A stretch of 64,000 bases of DNA from a bacterium (GCA_022778545.1 JALFDW010000042.1:124001-188000); one strand, 5' to 3'. Shown: positions 15,971 through 23,861, counted from the first letter of the stretch. Numbers and translations: made by a program. Notes: generated by a model not told the origin, from the sequence alone.

Positions 15971-16009
15971 GCGCCTGCTGAAAAAGTTCCTTTCGGCAGG
16001 CGCTTTTTT
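15971..16009 (+). terminator. Rho-independent terminator after metY
   Basis: A 13-bp stem (GCGCCTGCTGAAA with TTTCGGCAGGCGC, one G-U pair) followed by six T. Confidence 0.9.
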
Positions 16010-16044
16010 GATGCAAGGAGTTTTTGTTATTCTACGGACAGGCA

Positions 16045-16071
16045 AACTGCCGCCCGTGCAGGCATAAAATA
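16045..16071 (+). promoter_or_regulatory. Possible mother-cell (SigE/SigK-type) promoter of the recombinase
   Basis: CATAAAATA (16063-16071) fits the CATAnnnTA -10 of SigE/SigK; AAC (16045-16047) lies 15 bases upstream, one base short of the usual spacing. No sigma-A promoter is evident. Confidence 0.4.
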
Positions 16072-16100
16072 GGGAAGAAACGAAAAGGGGAGACGGCATT

Positions 16101-16271
16101 TTGAAAAAACAGCCGGTTCAAACGGAGTGCGTTTTTTGCGGTGAGGAGGATGCGCGGCAGATCCTGCTCCGCTCCTTTCGCTTTTTTCTGCGGCATGCTC
16201 TTACAGAGCGCGGCGCAGGCGCAGAGGGGAATGGTGGCGGCAAAGAGAGGCCTGTTTCAGAAAACACGTGA
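16101..16271 (+). CDS. Small protein overlapping the recombinase start; candidate directionality factor
   Basis: 56 residues from TTG 16101, with AGGGGAG nine bases upstream. Its TGA (16269-16271) overlaps the GTG start of the recombinase (16268-16270), so the two are probably translationally coupled. The N-terminal half has a CVFCGEEDARQILLRSFRFFLRHAL stretch, split here by function: a CxxC pair then an amphipathic helix rich in Arg and Phe; the C-terminal half is Gly/Glu-rich and probably disordered. Large serine recombinases need a small directionality factor for excision, and one is known for the C. difficile skin. Position makes this a candidate; no homology supports it. Confidence 0.5.
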   Translation: MKKQPVQTECVFCGEEDARQILLRSFRFFLRHALTERGAGAEGNGGGKERPVSENT

Positions 16272-17845
16272 TTTATGAAAGAAACGATCTGTTGAAATAT
16301 CAGGCAGCGCTCTATATCCGGCTGTCAAGAGAAGATGAAAATGAAGGGCCCTCTGAAAGCATTGCAAACCAGCGCTCTTTGCTGGATGCGTATGTTCAGC
16401 AGAATGGGATTTCCGTTTATGACACATATGTTGACGATGGCTGGAGCGGCACCAATTTTGACCGGCCGGGCTTCCAGCGGATGATTGCGGATATTGAAGC
16501 CGGGAAGGTCAACATGGTCATCACAAAGGATCTTTCCCGCCTTGGGCGGGACTATATCATGACCGGCCACTATATGGAGCGGTATTTTCCGGAAAAAGGG
16601 GTGCGGTATATCTCTTTGCTGGACGGTATCGATACCGGCGTGGAATCCACCGCAAACGACATCACGCCGTTCCGGGCAATTATGAATGACATGTATGCCA
16701 AAGACATCTCCAGGAAGATCCGGAGCGTCAAGCGGGATAAGCAGCGCAAGGGTGAGTTTATCGGCGGCAAACCGGTCTATGGATACAAAATGCACCCCAC
16801 GGAGAAAAACAGGATCATGATCGACGAAGGCGCGGCACCCATGGTGCGGCGCATCTTCAACATGGCGCTTGCAGGCGCGAGCTGCCGGGAGATCGCAGAA
16901 AGGCTCAACGAGGAAGGCATCCCGACGCCGGCAGCTTATGCAGGCTGGAGCCGGAAGCGGCAGGGCGTTTACGCGGGAAAATGGTCGGCCGAGCAGATCT
17001 CCAATATGCTGCAAAACGAGACGTATATCGGCAATATGGTGCAGGGGAGGACGGTGAAGGTAAGCTATAAATCAAAAAAGTGCAGCAAACAGGCCCGCGA
17101 AAACTGGGTGGTGGTGGAAGGAACACACGCGCCGCTTGTCGACCGGGCGTGTTTTGAAAAAGTGGGTGCGCTCCTTCGCAGCAGGGCACATACCCGGAAC
17201 AGGACGTACGACTTTCTGCTGAAAGGGCTGATCTTCTGCCATGAGTGCGGGCACCCGCTTGCGGTGCAGAACCGCAAAAATGCGGCAGGGGAGGACGTGC
17301 TGTATTTCGTGTGCCGCACCTATCAGCGGTTCACAGGGGCAGGGGCCTGCACTTGCCATTCCATCAAGGAAAAGACTGTCACGGATGCAGTTGTAGCCAG
17401 TGTGCGGCAGCTCATGGGAGCGTATCTCAATCCTGCTGCGCTGCTGCCCATCGCGCAGGAAGCAGTGGAACAGGGAGAGAAAGAAGTTATGCCCGCAGCC
17501 GAAATGCAGGCCGCCCAAAGGAGCATTGACGCTCTGACGGCGCAGCTCGACCGAGTGTATATGGACCGTCTCAGCGGCCTGCTGCCCGAGGCGGATTTTG
17601 CGCGCATCTTTCAGCGAATCAGGGTGGAGCGCAGCCTGCTGGAAGAAAGGCTGAAGGAGCTGGAACAAAAAAGTGGAAAAACCGTTTTTGCAGAAGCCGG
17701 AGCAAGGGAATTGGTGTGTCGCTTTCTTGAGAAGGCATTTACGAACCGTGAAGTGCTTGTGAGCCTCATTGAGCGGGTGGAACTGACGGAGGAAAAACGG
17801 GTCATCATCCGGTTTCGGTGCAAAAGGCCGGATAAAGCGGAGTAG
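16268..17845 (+). CDS. Large serine recombinase, SpoIVCA-like
   Basis: 525 residues. The catalytic domain starts AALYIRLSREDENEGPSES with nucleophile Ser20; ITKDLSRLGRDYI and the GYKMHP region of the recombinase domain follow. A zinc ribbon begins at LIFCHECGHPLAV, with later ligands in FVCRTY and CTCHSI. A coiled coil (AAQRSIDALTAQLDRVYMDRL ... LLEERLKELEQ) precedes the C-terminal segment. The GTG start has no close ribosome binding site and overlaps the preceding small ORF, suggesting coupling. It should cut at the GT of the element ends and excise the element in the mother cell. Confidence 0.92.
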   Translation: MIYERNDLLKYQAALYIRLSREDENEGPSESIANQRSLLDAYVQQNGISVYDTYVDDGWSGTNFDRPGFQRMIADIEAGKVNMVITKDLSRLGRDYIMTGHYMERYFPEKGVRYISLLDGIDTGVESTANDITPFRAIMNDMYAKDISRKIRSVKRDKQRKGEFIGGKPVYGYKMHPTEKNRIMIDEGAAPMVRRIFNMALAGASCREIAERLNEEGIPTPAAYAGWSRKRQGVYAGKWSAEQISNMLQNETYIGNMVQGRTVKVSYKSKKCSKQARENWVVVEGTHAPLVDRACFEKVGALLRSRAHTRNRTYDFLLKGLIFCHECGHPLAVQNRKNAAGEDVLYFVCRTYQRFTGAGACTCHSIKEKTVTDAVVASVRQLMGAYLNPAALLPIAQEAVEQGEKEVMPAAEMQAAQRSIDALTAQLDRVYMDRLSGLLPEADFARIFQRIRVERSLLEERLKELEQKSGKTVFAEAGARELVCRFLEKAFTNREVLVSLIERVELTEEKRVIIRFRCKRPDKAE

Positions 17846-17876
17846 CGGAGGCTGAGCCGGTGCGGTGCCGGATTAA

Positions 17877-17906
17877 TCGCTTATGTTAGGCGTGGCGCGC
17901 AGTATC
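17877..17906 (+). repeat. Right attachment junction of the skin-like element
   Basis: A 22-base arm (17877-17898), GCA, then the GTATC core (17902-17906). Together with the left arm it makes a 52-bp imperfect palindrome on the excised circle. Confidence 0.8.
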
Positions 17907-17982
17907 CCGTTTGGAGAAGAAGGCCATCGGGAAGCTGAACGCATATCTCAGCGAAAAAATGCCGCATTTTGGGGAGTATTAA
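17902..17982 (+). CDS. sigK: sigK 3' part (end of region 4.2)
   Basis: 26 codons to TAA 17980-17982, with no start of their own. They read VSRLEKKAIGKL followed by a short tail ending FGEY, the natural continuation of ...GISRSY in the 5' part. In SigK proteins the recognition helix reads SRSYVSRIEKRAL or similar, so the match is direct. The segment lies 57 bases past the recombinase gene, which is the position expected for a skin right end. It is expressed only after excision. Confidence 0.9.
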   Translation, partial: VSRLEKKAIGKLNAYLSEKMPHFGEY

Positions 17983-18139
17983 GCATTATAAAAGCTATAT
18001 GTGCCAAAAATAAAATGCACAAAGGCCACCCATTAAAGAGCCATTTGCTTTCTTAAATGCATTGCAAAAAACTCCCATCGCTTTTTCTCCGCAAGCTGGA
18101 GAAGATAGGTTTATCCAGTGCTTGAAAGGAGTGAACAAA

Positions 18140-18307
18140 ATGAAGGCGGCAACCCTTGTGATCGGAATCGCGGCGGGCATGGCGATGGCAACGGCAGGCG
18201 TTATTGCGATGTATCCGGATGTATCGCGACGCATGATGCGTGATTCCAGACGTGCGCTGCGCTGTGGAAAGCGCGCAGTAGGGCAGATCGGCAATCTGTT
18301 CGGTTAA
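18140..18307 (+). CDS. Small single-pass membrane protein, unknown function
   Basis: 55 residues, ATG behind GAAAGGAG. An N-terminal hydrophobic segment (ATLVIGIAAGMAMATAGVIAM) is followed by a basic tail (SRRMMRDSRRALRCGKRAVGQIGNLF), the arrangement of many short Clostridial membrane proteins. I do not recognise a named family. It follows the sigK 3' end by 157 bp and ends in a strong terminator, so it appears to be its own unit. Confidence 0.65.
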   Translation: MKAATLVIGIAAGMAMATAGVIAMYPDVSRRMMRDSRRALRCGKRAVGQIGNLFG

Positions 18308-18323
18308 AAAACGCATTATGTGC

Positions 18324-18360
18324 AATGCGGATGGCTTACCGTGTCATCCGCATTTGTATT
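18324..18360 (+). terminator. Rho-independent terminator
   Basis: A perfect 10-bp stem AATGCGGATG with CATCCGCATT, followed by TGTATTTT. Confidence 0.8.
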
Positions 18361-18382
18361 TTGGGTGGGAATACGGTATAAT
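18354..18382 (+). promoter_or_regulatory. Likely promoter of ireB operon
   Basis: TATAAT (18377-18382) is clear; the -35 (TTGTAT, 17 bp upstream) is weak. Confidence 0.5.
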
Positions 18383-18422
18383 GTTTCCATGAAAAATATG
18401 TCAATGAACATGGGGGTACGCG

Positions 18423-18707
18423 ATGACGGATAATACCAATGAAACCATGCAATTCCGCATCCCGCGGGAGAAAAACACCGCAAACGAAGTGCTCATGCGC
18501 GTCTATGCCGCCATGAAGGAAAAGGGCTATGACCCGATCAACCAGATCGTCGGCTATCTGATCTCCGGCGACCCGACTTACATCACGAGCTTCAACAATG
18601 CGCGCTACCTGATCCGCATGCTGGAGCGGGATGAGCTGCTGGAAGAACTCGTGCGCTTCTATGTAAACGCACCGGAACACAAGGCGCAGACGGAGCTGGA
18701 GCGTTAA
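18423..18707 (+). CDS. ireB: IreB-family regulatory phosphoprotein (UPF0297)
   Basis: 94 residues, the standard length. Family hallmarks are [43 protein letters not shown] and [23 protein letters not shown]. In Enterococcus IreB is a substrate of the IreK Ser/Thr kinase and lowers cephalosporin resistance; the N-terminal threonines (TDNTNET) are candidates for phosphorylation. The gene is followed by yqgF with five bases between, then a DUF1292 gene, the conserved yrzL-yqgF-yrzB cluster of Firmicutes. Confidence 0.93.
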   Translation: MTDNTNETMQFRIPREKNTANEVLMRVYAAMKEKGYDPINQIVGYLISGDPTYITSFNNARYLIRMLERDELLEELVRFYVNAPEHKAQTELER

Positions 18708-18712
18708 CGTGT

Positions 18713-19135
18713 ATGCAGAGAGTATTGGCGCTCGATGTTGGCGACAGGCGCATCGGCCTGGCGGTGAGCGACCCGCTCGGCATTACCGCGCAGGGGCTTG
18801 AAACCTATACGCGCACGGGCGATCTTGAAAAGGACGCAGCGTACATTCGCACCGTTGCGGAGAAATACAGGCCGGTTCGCCTGCTGTTCGGCATGCCGCG
18901 CAACATGGACGGCAGCTACGGCTTCCAGTCCGAAAAGGTGCGCGCGTTTGCGGACGCGGTTCTTGCGGGGTGGGATGGTGAACATGCGTTTTACGATGAG
19001 CGCCTGAGCACCGTGTCCGCGGAGCGTGTTCTGTATGAGGCGGAGATGAACTGGCAGAAGCGGCGCAAGGTGGTGGATAAGCTGGCTGCGACCATCATTT
19101 TGCAGGGCTATCTGGATGGAAACCCAAAACTTTGA
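18713..19135 (+). CDS. yqgF: YqgF/RuvX-type nuclease (pre-16S rRNA processing or Holliday junction)
   Basis: 140 residues with the RNase H-like fold of YqgF: RVLALDVGDRRIGLAVSDPLG at the N-terminus carries the first catalytic Asp, LLFGMPRNMDGSYG and DERLSTVSAERVL carry the next acidic residue, and KRRKVVDKLAATIILQGYLD the last Asp. Family members mature the 5' end of 16S rRNA in E. coli; a role at Holliday junctions was proposed earlier. Second gene of the ireB cluster. Confidence 0.92.
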   Translation: MQRVLALDVGDRRIGLAVSDPLGITAQGLETYTRTGDLEKDAAYIRTVAEKYRPVRLLFGMPRNMDGSYGFQSEKVRAFADAVLAGWDGEHAFYDERLSTVSAERVLYEAEMNWQKRRKVVDKLAATIILQGYLDGNPKL

Positions 19136-19151
19136 GCGATAGGAGACGGCG

Positions 19152-19442
19152 ATGGAAGAACGGTTTGACGAGGTTGTGCTGCTGGACGAAAACGGGGAGG
19201 AGGCTCGCTTTTCCCATATCCTCACATTCCTTTATGAAGGCGAACGCTACGTTGCGCTTGAACCGATCGAGGAAGGCGTGGAACAGCCGGAAGATGAGGA
19301 AGAAGCAGAGGTCGTCCTCATGCGCATCGTACGCGGCGAGGATGGGGACACCTACCAGCCCGTGGAGAATGAAGTGCTGCTGGACGAAGTATTCGCCCGT
19401 TTTTTAGAGCTGATGGATGAACTCGAAGAGGAGGAAGAATAA
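19152..19442 (+). CDS. DUF1292 family protein
   Basis: 96 residues, very acidic, with the DUF1292 pattern FDEVVLLDENGEEARFSHILTFLYEGERYVAL and a Glu-rich C-terminus (ELMDELEEEEE). Function is unknown. It overlaps no neighbour but is tightly packed between yqgF and the carboxypeptidase gene, whose ATG lies one base after its stop. Confidence 0.88.
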   Translation: MEERFDEVVLLDENGEEARFSHILTFLYEGERYVALEPIEEGVEQPEDEEEAEVVLMRIVRGEDGDTYQPVENEVLLDEVFARFLELMDELEEEEE

Positions 19443-19443
19443 G

Positions 19444-20346
19444 ATGTACGCACCAAAGCTGTTCAAAGGCGCACGCGTTGCGATTGTTGGCCCCTCGAGC
19501 TCCGTTACGGAAGAACGGCTTGCAGAGGGCGTTGCGGCAATAAGGCGGCTCGGGTTTGAGCCCGTTGTATATGAAAGCGCGCGCTCCATGCACGGCTATT
19601 TTGCCGGAACGGATGCTGTGCGCGCCGCGGATATCAACGCTGCGTTTGCGGATAAGAGCATTGACGGCATCATCGCCACGCGCGGCGGCTACGGCGGGCA
19701 CCGGGTGCTTCCGCTGCTGGATTACGACACGATCGCAAAGAACCCGAAGTTTTTCGGCGGATACAGCGATATTACCGCCTACCATATCGCACTGAACCAG
19801 CGCTGCGGCTTTGCGACGTATCACATGCCCATGGCCTGCGCTTTATATGCGCCTGACGCATATTCCCTCGCGTGCGCGGAAGCGATGCTGTTCGGCACGC
19901 CGGCAAACTATGAAAACCCGGAAGGCTACCCGCGGGAGACGCTCGTCCCCGGCACGGCGGAAGGCGTGCTTTGCGGCGGCAACCTTTCCCTGATCGCGGC
20001 GTCGCTGGGCACTCCGTGGGAGATCGACACCCGCGGCAAGATTCTCTTTTTTGAGGACGTTGACGAGCGGCCGTACCGCATCGACAGCATGCTGACGCAT
20101 CTGCGCAACGCGGGCAAATTTGCGGACTGCGTGGGCATCCTCATCGGCGATTTTTCGGATTGCGACCCGAAGCCGGAGGAGAAGACGCTTTCGCTTGACG
20201 CGTTGATCGACGAGATCGTGAAGCCTGCGGGCAAACCCACCATCAAGGGCGTGCGCTGCGGCCACTGCACGCCGACGATGTCCCTGCCGCTCGGCAAGCG
20301 GTTCCGCATGGACGCGGATGCCTGCACGTTCGGCGAGGCGGAATAA
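19444..20346 (+). CDS. LD-carboxypeptidase, S66 family (LdcA/MccF-like)
   Basis: 300 residues from ATG 19444, right after GAGGAGGAAG; a longer frame from 19417 reads through the upstream stop region in another phase. S66 landmarks are RVAIVGPSSSV, IIATRGGYGGHRVLPLLDY, the nucleophile Ser in FFGGYSDITAYH, the Glu in LFFEDVDERPYRIDSMLTHL and the His in VRCGHCTPTMSLPLG. Enzymes of this family remove D-Ala from murein tetrapeptides or cleave microcin C-like compounds. Recycling of cell wall peptides is the likelier role. Ends in a terminator. Confidence 0.88.
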   Translation: MYAPKLFKGARVAIVGPSSSVTEERLAEGVAAIRRLGFEPVVYESARSMHGYFAGTDAVRAADINAAFADKSIDGIIATRGGYGGHRVLPLLDYDTIAKNPKFFGGYSDITAYHIALNQRCGFATYHMPMACALYAPDAYSLACAEAMLFGTPANYENPEGYPRETLVPGTAEGVLCGGNLSLIAASLGTPWEIDTRGKILFFEDVDERPYRIDSMLTHLRNAGKFADCVGILIGDFSDCDPKPEEKTLSLDALIDEIVKPAGKPTIKGVRCGHCTPTMSLPLGKRFRMDADACTFGEAE

Positions 20347-20364
20347 AGCACAGCGGATTTCATG

Positions 20365-20401
20365 GCCGGAACAGAGCAAAAATGCTTGCGTTCCGGCTTT
20401 T
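20365..20401 (+). terminator. Rho-independent terminator after the carboxypeptidase
   Basis: GCCGGAAC pairs with GTTCCGGC, then TTTT. Its 3' arm overlaps the next -35. Confidence 0.8.
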
Positions 20402-20414
20402 CTCATGCTATAAT
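20386..20414 (+). promoter_or_regulatory. Promoter of rpsB-tsf
   Basis: TTGCGT, 17 bp, TATAAT. The leader to rpsB is about 135 bases and contains GCCGC-GAAA-GCGGC, a GNRA-capped hairpin. Confidence 0.65.
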
Positions 20415-20556
20415 CACCGATGGTGCATTGTGTGGAAACGATGCGCCCGCGTAAAATTCAAATACGCACCCGCGCGGACTGCGAGGCTCGTGCCGCGAAA
20501 GCGGCTCTCTTGCGGGAGGATGTGCGGGGAGGAAAAAACGAGGAGGTATATTACCC

Positions 20557-21291
20557 ATGTCTGTGATTTCCATGAAACAACTGCTTGAAGCCGGTGTCCA
20601 TTTCGGTCACCAGACCCGCCGCTGGAACCCGAAGATGAAGGAATACATCTTCACCGAGCGCAACGGCATCTACATCATCGACCTGCAGAAGACCGTGAAG
20701 AAGATCGATGAAGCGTACTACTTCGTGCGCGATCTTGCCATGAACGGCCAGAGCCTCCTGTTCGTCGGCACCAAGAAGCAGGCGCAGGAATCCATCGAGC
20801 AGGAAGCAAAGCGCTGCGAGATGTTCTACGTCAACCAGCGTTGGCTGGGCGGCATGCTCACCAACTTCAAGACCATCCAGGGCCGCATTGCGAAGCTCCG
20901 CAAGATCGAGAAGATGGAAGCGGACGGCGACTTCGCGCTTCTGCCCAAGAAGGAAGTCATCAAGCTCAAGGCGGAGCAGGAAAAGCTCGAGAAGAACCTC
21001 GGCGGCATCAAGGACATGAAGAAGCTGCCCGGCGCGCTCTTCGTGGTTGACCCCCGCAAGGAGCACATCGCGATCCTTGAGGCGCAGACCCTCGGCATCC
21101 CGGTGGTCGCCATCGTCGACACCAACTGCGACCCGGACGAAGCGGATTACCCGATCCCCGGCAACGACGACGCGATCCGTGCGGTCAAGCTCATCGCTTC
21201 CAAGATGGCGGACGCGGTGCTCGAGGGCAAGCAGGGCGAGCAGATGGCGGACGAAGAAGCTCCTGCCGCTGAAGCTGAGGACGAGTTTTAA
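20557..21291 (+). CDS. rpsB: 30S ribosomal protein S2
   Basis: 244 residues, start ATG behind GAGGAGG. S2 signatures are [27 protein letters not shown] at the N-terminus, [15 protein letters not shown] and [48 protein letters not shown]. It joins the small subunit late, with S1. Its acidic C-terminal tail ([12 protein letters not shown]) is family-typical. Forms an operon with tsf, 33 bases downstream. Confidence 0.98.
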   Translation: MSVISMKQLLEAGVHFGHQTRRWNPKMKEYIFTERNGIYIIDLQKTVKKIDEAYYFVRDLAMNGQSLLFVGTKKQAQESIEQEAKRCEMFYVNQRWLGGMLTNFKTIQGRIAKLRKIEKMEADGDFALLPKKEVIKLKAEQEKLEKNLGGIKDMKKLPGALFVVDPRKEHIAILEAQTLGIPVVAIVDTNCDPDEADYPIPGNDDAIRAVKLIASKMADAVLEGKQGEQMADEEAPAAEAEDEF

Positions 21292-21324
21292 TTGACGACT
21301 TTGATTCGGAAGGAGAAATAGATT

Positions 21325-22218
21325 ATGTTTACAGCCAAGGATGTTATGGCGCTGCGCGAGATGAGCGGCGCGGGCATGATGGACTGCAAGAAGGCGCTCA
21401 CCGAGTGCAACGGCGACATGGATAAGGCCATGGACTACCTGCGCGAGAAGAGCCTTGCCGCTTCCGCCAAGAAGGCCGCCCGTATCGCTGCGGAAGGCAT
21501 CGTTGCGAGCTATGTTTCCGAAGACGCCAAGCTCGGCGTGATCGTTGAAGTGAACTGCGAGACCGACTTCGTTGCCAAGACCGATGATTTCAAGGCGCTT
21601 GTTGCGAACGTTGCGAAGATCGTTGCGGAGAAGAATCCCGCGGATGTGGACGCCCTGATGGCGACTGACACCGGCGACGGCACCGTTGCCGAGATGATCA
21701 CCCGCGCGGTGGCCAAGATCGGCGAGAAAATCACCATCCGCCGCTTTGCGCGCGTGGAAGCCGCGAACGGCTGCGTGGACACTTACATCCACCTCGGCGG
21801 CAAGATCGGCGTTCTCGTCGAAGTAGCCGGCGACGTGGCCGGCCACGAGGCTGCGATCCACGATGTGGCGATGCACATTGCGGCTGCGAAGCCCACCTGC
21901 ATCTCCAAGGAAGACTGCAACCAGGAGGACATCGAGCACGAGCGGAAGATCCTCCGCGAGCAGGCCATGAACGAGCCCAAGCCGAAGCCCGCCAACATCA
22001 TCGAGAAGATGGTCGAAGGCCGCATCGAGAAGTACTACACGGACGTCTGCCTGCTTGAGCAGCCCTTCGTGAAGGATCCCGACCAGAGCGTCCGCGCCAT
22101 GCTTAAGGCAAACGGCGGCCTCGAGGTTGTTCGCTTCGATCGTTTCGAGATGGGCGAAGGCCTCCAGAAGCGCCAGGATAACTTCGCGGAAGAAGTTATG
22201 GGCCAGATGAAGAAATAA
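21325..22218 (+). CDS. tsf: Elongation factor Ts
   Basis: 297 residues, ATG behind AAGGAG. EF-Ts exchanges GDP for GTP on EF-Tu. The start MFTAKDVMALREMSGAGMMDCKKAL and the TDF motif in VEVNCETDFVAKTDDF (contacting EF-Tu) are clear; the two core repeats and the coiled-coil part follow. Downstream terminator closes the rpsB-tsf unit. Confidence 0.98.
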   Translation: MFTAKDVMALREMSGAGMMDCKKALTECNGDMDKAMDYLREKSLAASAKKAARIAAEGIVASYVSEDAKLGVIVEVNCETDFVAKTDDFKALVANVAKIVAEKNPADVDALMATDTGDGTVAEMITRAVAKIGEKITIRRFARVEAANGCVDTYIHLGGKIGVLVEVAGDVAGHEAAIHDVAMHIAAAKPTCISKEDCNQEDIEHERKILREQAMNEPKPKPANIIEKMVEGRIEKYYTDVCLLEQPFVKDPDQSVRAMLKANGGLEVVRFDRFEMGEGLQKRQDNFAEEVMGQMKK

Positions 22219-22230
22219 ACCGCGAAATGG

Positions 22231-22260
22231 GGGGGAACATCCTGCATGTTCCCCCTTTTT
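22231..22260 (+). terminator. Rho-independent terminator after tsf
   Basis: GGGGGAACAT pairs perfectly with ATGTTCCCCC, followed by five T. Confidence 0.9.
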
Positions 22261-22327
22261 ATATCCAAAAGCAGGAAACAAGACTGTTTTTCGCGTACAA
22301 TTCTCAAACAGGGAGGATTTGGTTGAA

Positions 22328-23026
22328 ATGGAACTGAAATACAGACGCGTATCGCTCAAACTCAGTGGCGAGGCCATGGGCGGCGGCGACGTTGTGGATT
22401 TTGACGCGGTGGAGCGCATCGCGGCGGATATTCAAATGCTCAACAGCGCGGGCGTGCAGGTGGGTGTGACGATCGGCGGCGGCAACATCTGGCGCGGCCG
22501 CAGCGCGGGCGACATGGACCGCAACAAAGCGGATCAGATGGGCATGCTTGCAACGGCCATCAATTCGCTTGCCATGGAAGCGGCGCTTACGCATCTTGGC
22601 GTGCCCTGCAAGGTGCTTTCGAGCCTGCCGATGGAGCGCGTTTGTGACACGTTCACTTCCCAGCGTGCGGAGGAGGCGTTTGCCGCGGGCAAGGTGGTTC
22701 TCTTCGCATGCGGTTCCGGCCTGCCGTTCTTTTCCACGGACACGGCGGCGGCGCTCAAAGCGGCGGAAACGCACGCGGATGTGCTGCTGCTTGCCAAAAA
22801 TGTGGACGCGGTATATTCTGCAGACCCGAACGTTGTGCCGGATGCGGAGCGCTTCTCGCACCTGACGTATGATGAGGTGATCGAGCGCGACCTCAAGGCT
22901 ACGGATCTCACGGCGATCACGCTTTGCCGCGAGCAGAAGATCCCGATCCTGGTATTCGCCATGAAGGAAGCGGGAAACATTTTAAGGGCCGTTCGCGGCG
23001 AAGATGTTGGCACACTGATCGATTGA
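22328..23026 (+). CDS. pyrH: UMP kinase
   Basis: 232 residues from ATG 22328 (GGGAGG 11 bases upstream); the preceding in-frame TTG at 22319 lies too close to that site. UMP kinase phosphorylates UMP for RNA, DNA and sugar nucleotide synthesis. Signatures: RVSLKLSGEAM, VTIGGGNIWRGR, NADQMGMLAT-like NKADQMGMLATAIN, and FACGSGLPFFSTDTAAALKA. The rpsB-tsf-pyrH-frr order is conserved in most bacteria. Confidence 0.96.
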   Translation: MELKYRRVSLKLSGEAMGGGDVVDFDAVERIAADIQMLNSAGVQVGVTIGGGNIWRGRSAGDMDRNKADQMGMLATAINSLAMEAALTHLGVPCKVLSSLPMERVCDTFTSQRAEEAFAAGKVVLFACGSGLPFFSTDTAAALKAAETHADVLLLAKNVDAVYSADPNVVPDAERFSHLTYDEVIERDLKATDLTAITLCREQKIPILVFAMKEAGNILRAVRGEDVGTLID

Positions 23027-23040
23027 TTTGTTTTTTAGGC

Positions 23041-23069
23041 TTGTAACGGCGCTGAATTTCCATTACAAT
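23041..23069 (+). promoter_or_regulatory. Promoter upstream of frr
   Basis: TTGTAA, 17 bp, TACAAT. Confidence 0.6.
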
Positions 23070-23104
23070 AAAAGCGATGTTTTACAGGAAATGGAGGCAG
23101 GAAC

Positions 23105-23656
23105 ATGGACGCTATCGCAACCGCAAAAGAAAAAATGGGTAAAACCGTTGCTGTGCTCGTAAAGGAGCTTTCCAGCTTGCGTGCCGGCCGCGCAAGCGCG
23201 CAGGTGCTTGAACGCATCTCGGTGGACTATTATGGGTCTCCCACGCCCGTTAACCAGGTGGGCAACATCTCCTCGCCGGAGCCGCGGCTCCTTGTGATCA
23301 CGCCGTATGACCCGAGCGTGCTCAACCCGTTGGAGAAGGCCATCCAGAAATCCGACCTTGGCATCAACCCCTCCAATGACGGCAAATGCATCCGCCTGGT
23401 GTTCCCGGAGCTGACCGAGGAGCGCCGCAAGGAGCTTGTGAAGGTCGTACGCAAAAAGGGTGAGGAATCCAAGGTGGCGATCCGTTCGATCCGCCGCGAC
23501 GCGATCGAGCAGATCAAGAAGCAGAAAAAGGAAGGCGAAGTGACCGAGGACGACCAGAAGAAGCTGGAAGACCAGGCGCAGAAGCTGACGGACTCCACCA
23601 TCAAGGACATCGACAAGCTTGTGGCCGATAAGGAAAAGGAGATCATGGAGGTTTGA
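23105..23656 (+). CDS. frr: Ribosome recycling factor
   Basis: 183 residues, the family length. RRF splits post-termination ribosomes with EF-G. The tRNA-mimic three-helix bundle is recognisable from LRAGRASAQVLERISVDYYGSPTPVNQVGNISSPEPRLLVI and LVKVVRKKGEESKVAIRSIRRDAIEQIKK. An AGGAAC-type ribosome binding site precedes the ATG. A small ORF overlaps its stop codon. Confidence 0.97.
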   Translation: MDAIATAKEKMGKTVAVLVKELSSLRAGRASAQVLERISVDYYGSPTPVNQVGNISSPEPRLLVITPYDPSVLNPLEKAIQKSDLGINPSNDGKCIRLVFPELTEERRKELVKVVRKKGEESKVAIRSIRRDAIEQIKKQKKEGEVTEDDQKKLEDQAQKLTDSTIKDIDKLVADKEKEIMEV

Positions 23657-23856
23657 CCTGCGTATTGGGATGGGAGCTTTCCCGCGCATGTGCCGCACTG
23701 GAAGCCGAAGGGTTTACGGTGCGCTGCGTGAGCGTTTCGAGCCGCAAAGGCGTGAAGGGCAACGAATCCCGCGTCATCCGCCAGCGCCAGATCGGGGCGG
23801 ATGCGGTCGAACTCGCCTGCTCCGTGTTTAAGACGGAATTGGAATATCAGGAATAA
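23653..23856 (+). CDS. Small PASTA-like protein between frr and uppS
   Basis: 67 residues starting at TTG 23653, which overlaps the frr TGA (TTGA). The sequence resembles one PASTA repeat: a CVLGWELSRACAALEAEGFTV half, as in V-x-G-x-x-x-x-x-A-x-x-x-L-x-x-x-G-F-x-V, then RVIRQRQIGADAVELACS, as in the R-V-x-x-Q-x-P stretch. No membrane or signal segment is present, so it is unlikely to be a kinase ectodomain. Function is unknown. The start is uncertain because the best ribosome binding site is 11 bases away. Confidence 0.65.
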   Translation: MTCVLGWELSRACAALEAEGFTVRCVSVSSRKGVKGNESRVIRQRQIGADAVELACSVFKTELEYQE

Positions 23857-23861
23857 ACGGG

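Larger units (their letters stand above)
11564..17906 (+). mobile_element. sigK-intervening (skin-like) element, about 6.3 kb
   Basis: Bounded by direct GTATC repeats lying in the same codon phase of the two sigK parts. It holds a large serine recombinase at its right end, as in the B. subtilis and C. difficile skin elements, and excision would restore sigK exactly. The unit is 6338 bp, far smaller than the B. subtilis element, and carries no phage structural genes. Cargo: tcdA-like, rrf2, cysK, metY, three small ORFs. In B. subtilis the interruption is near the middle of sigK; here it is at the extreme 3' end, which suggests an independent insertion. Base composition resembles the host, so the element is not recent. 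Confidence 0.88.
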
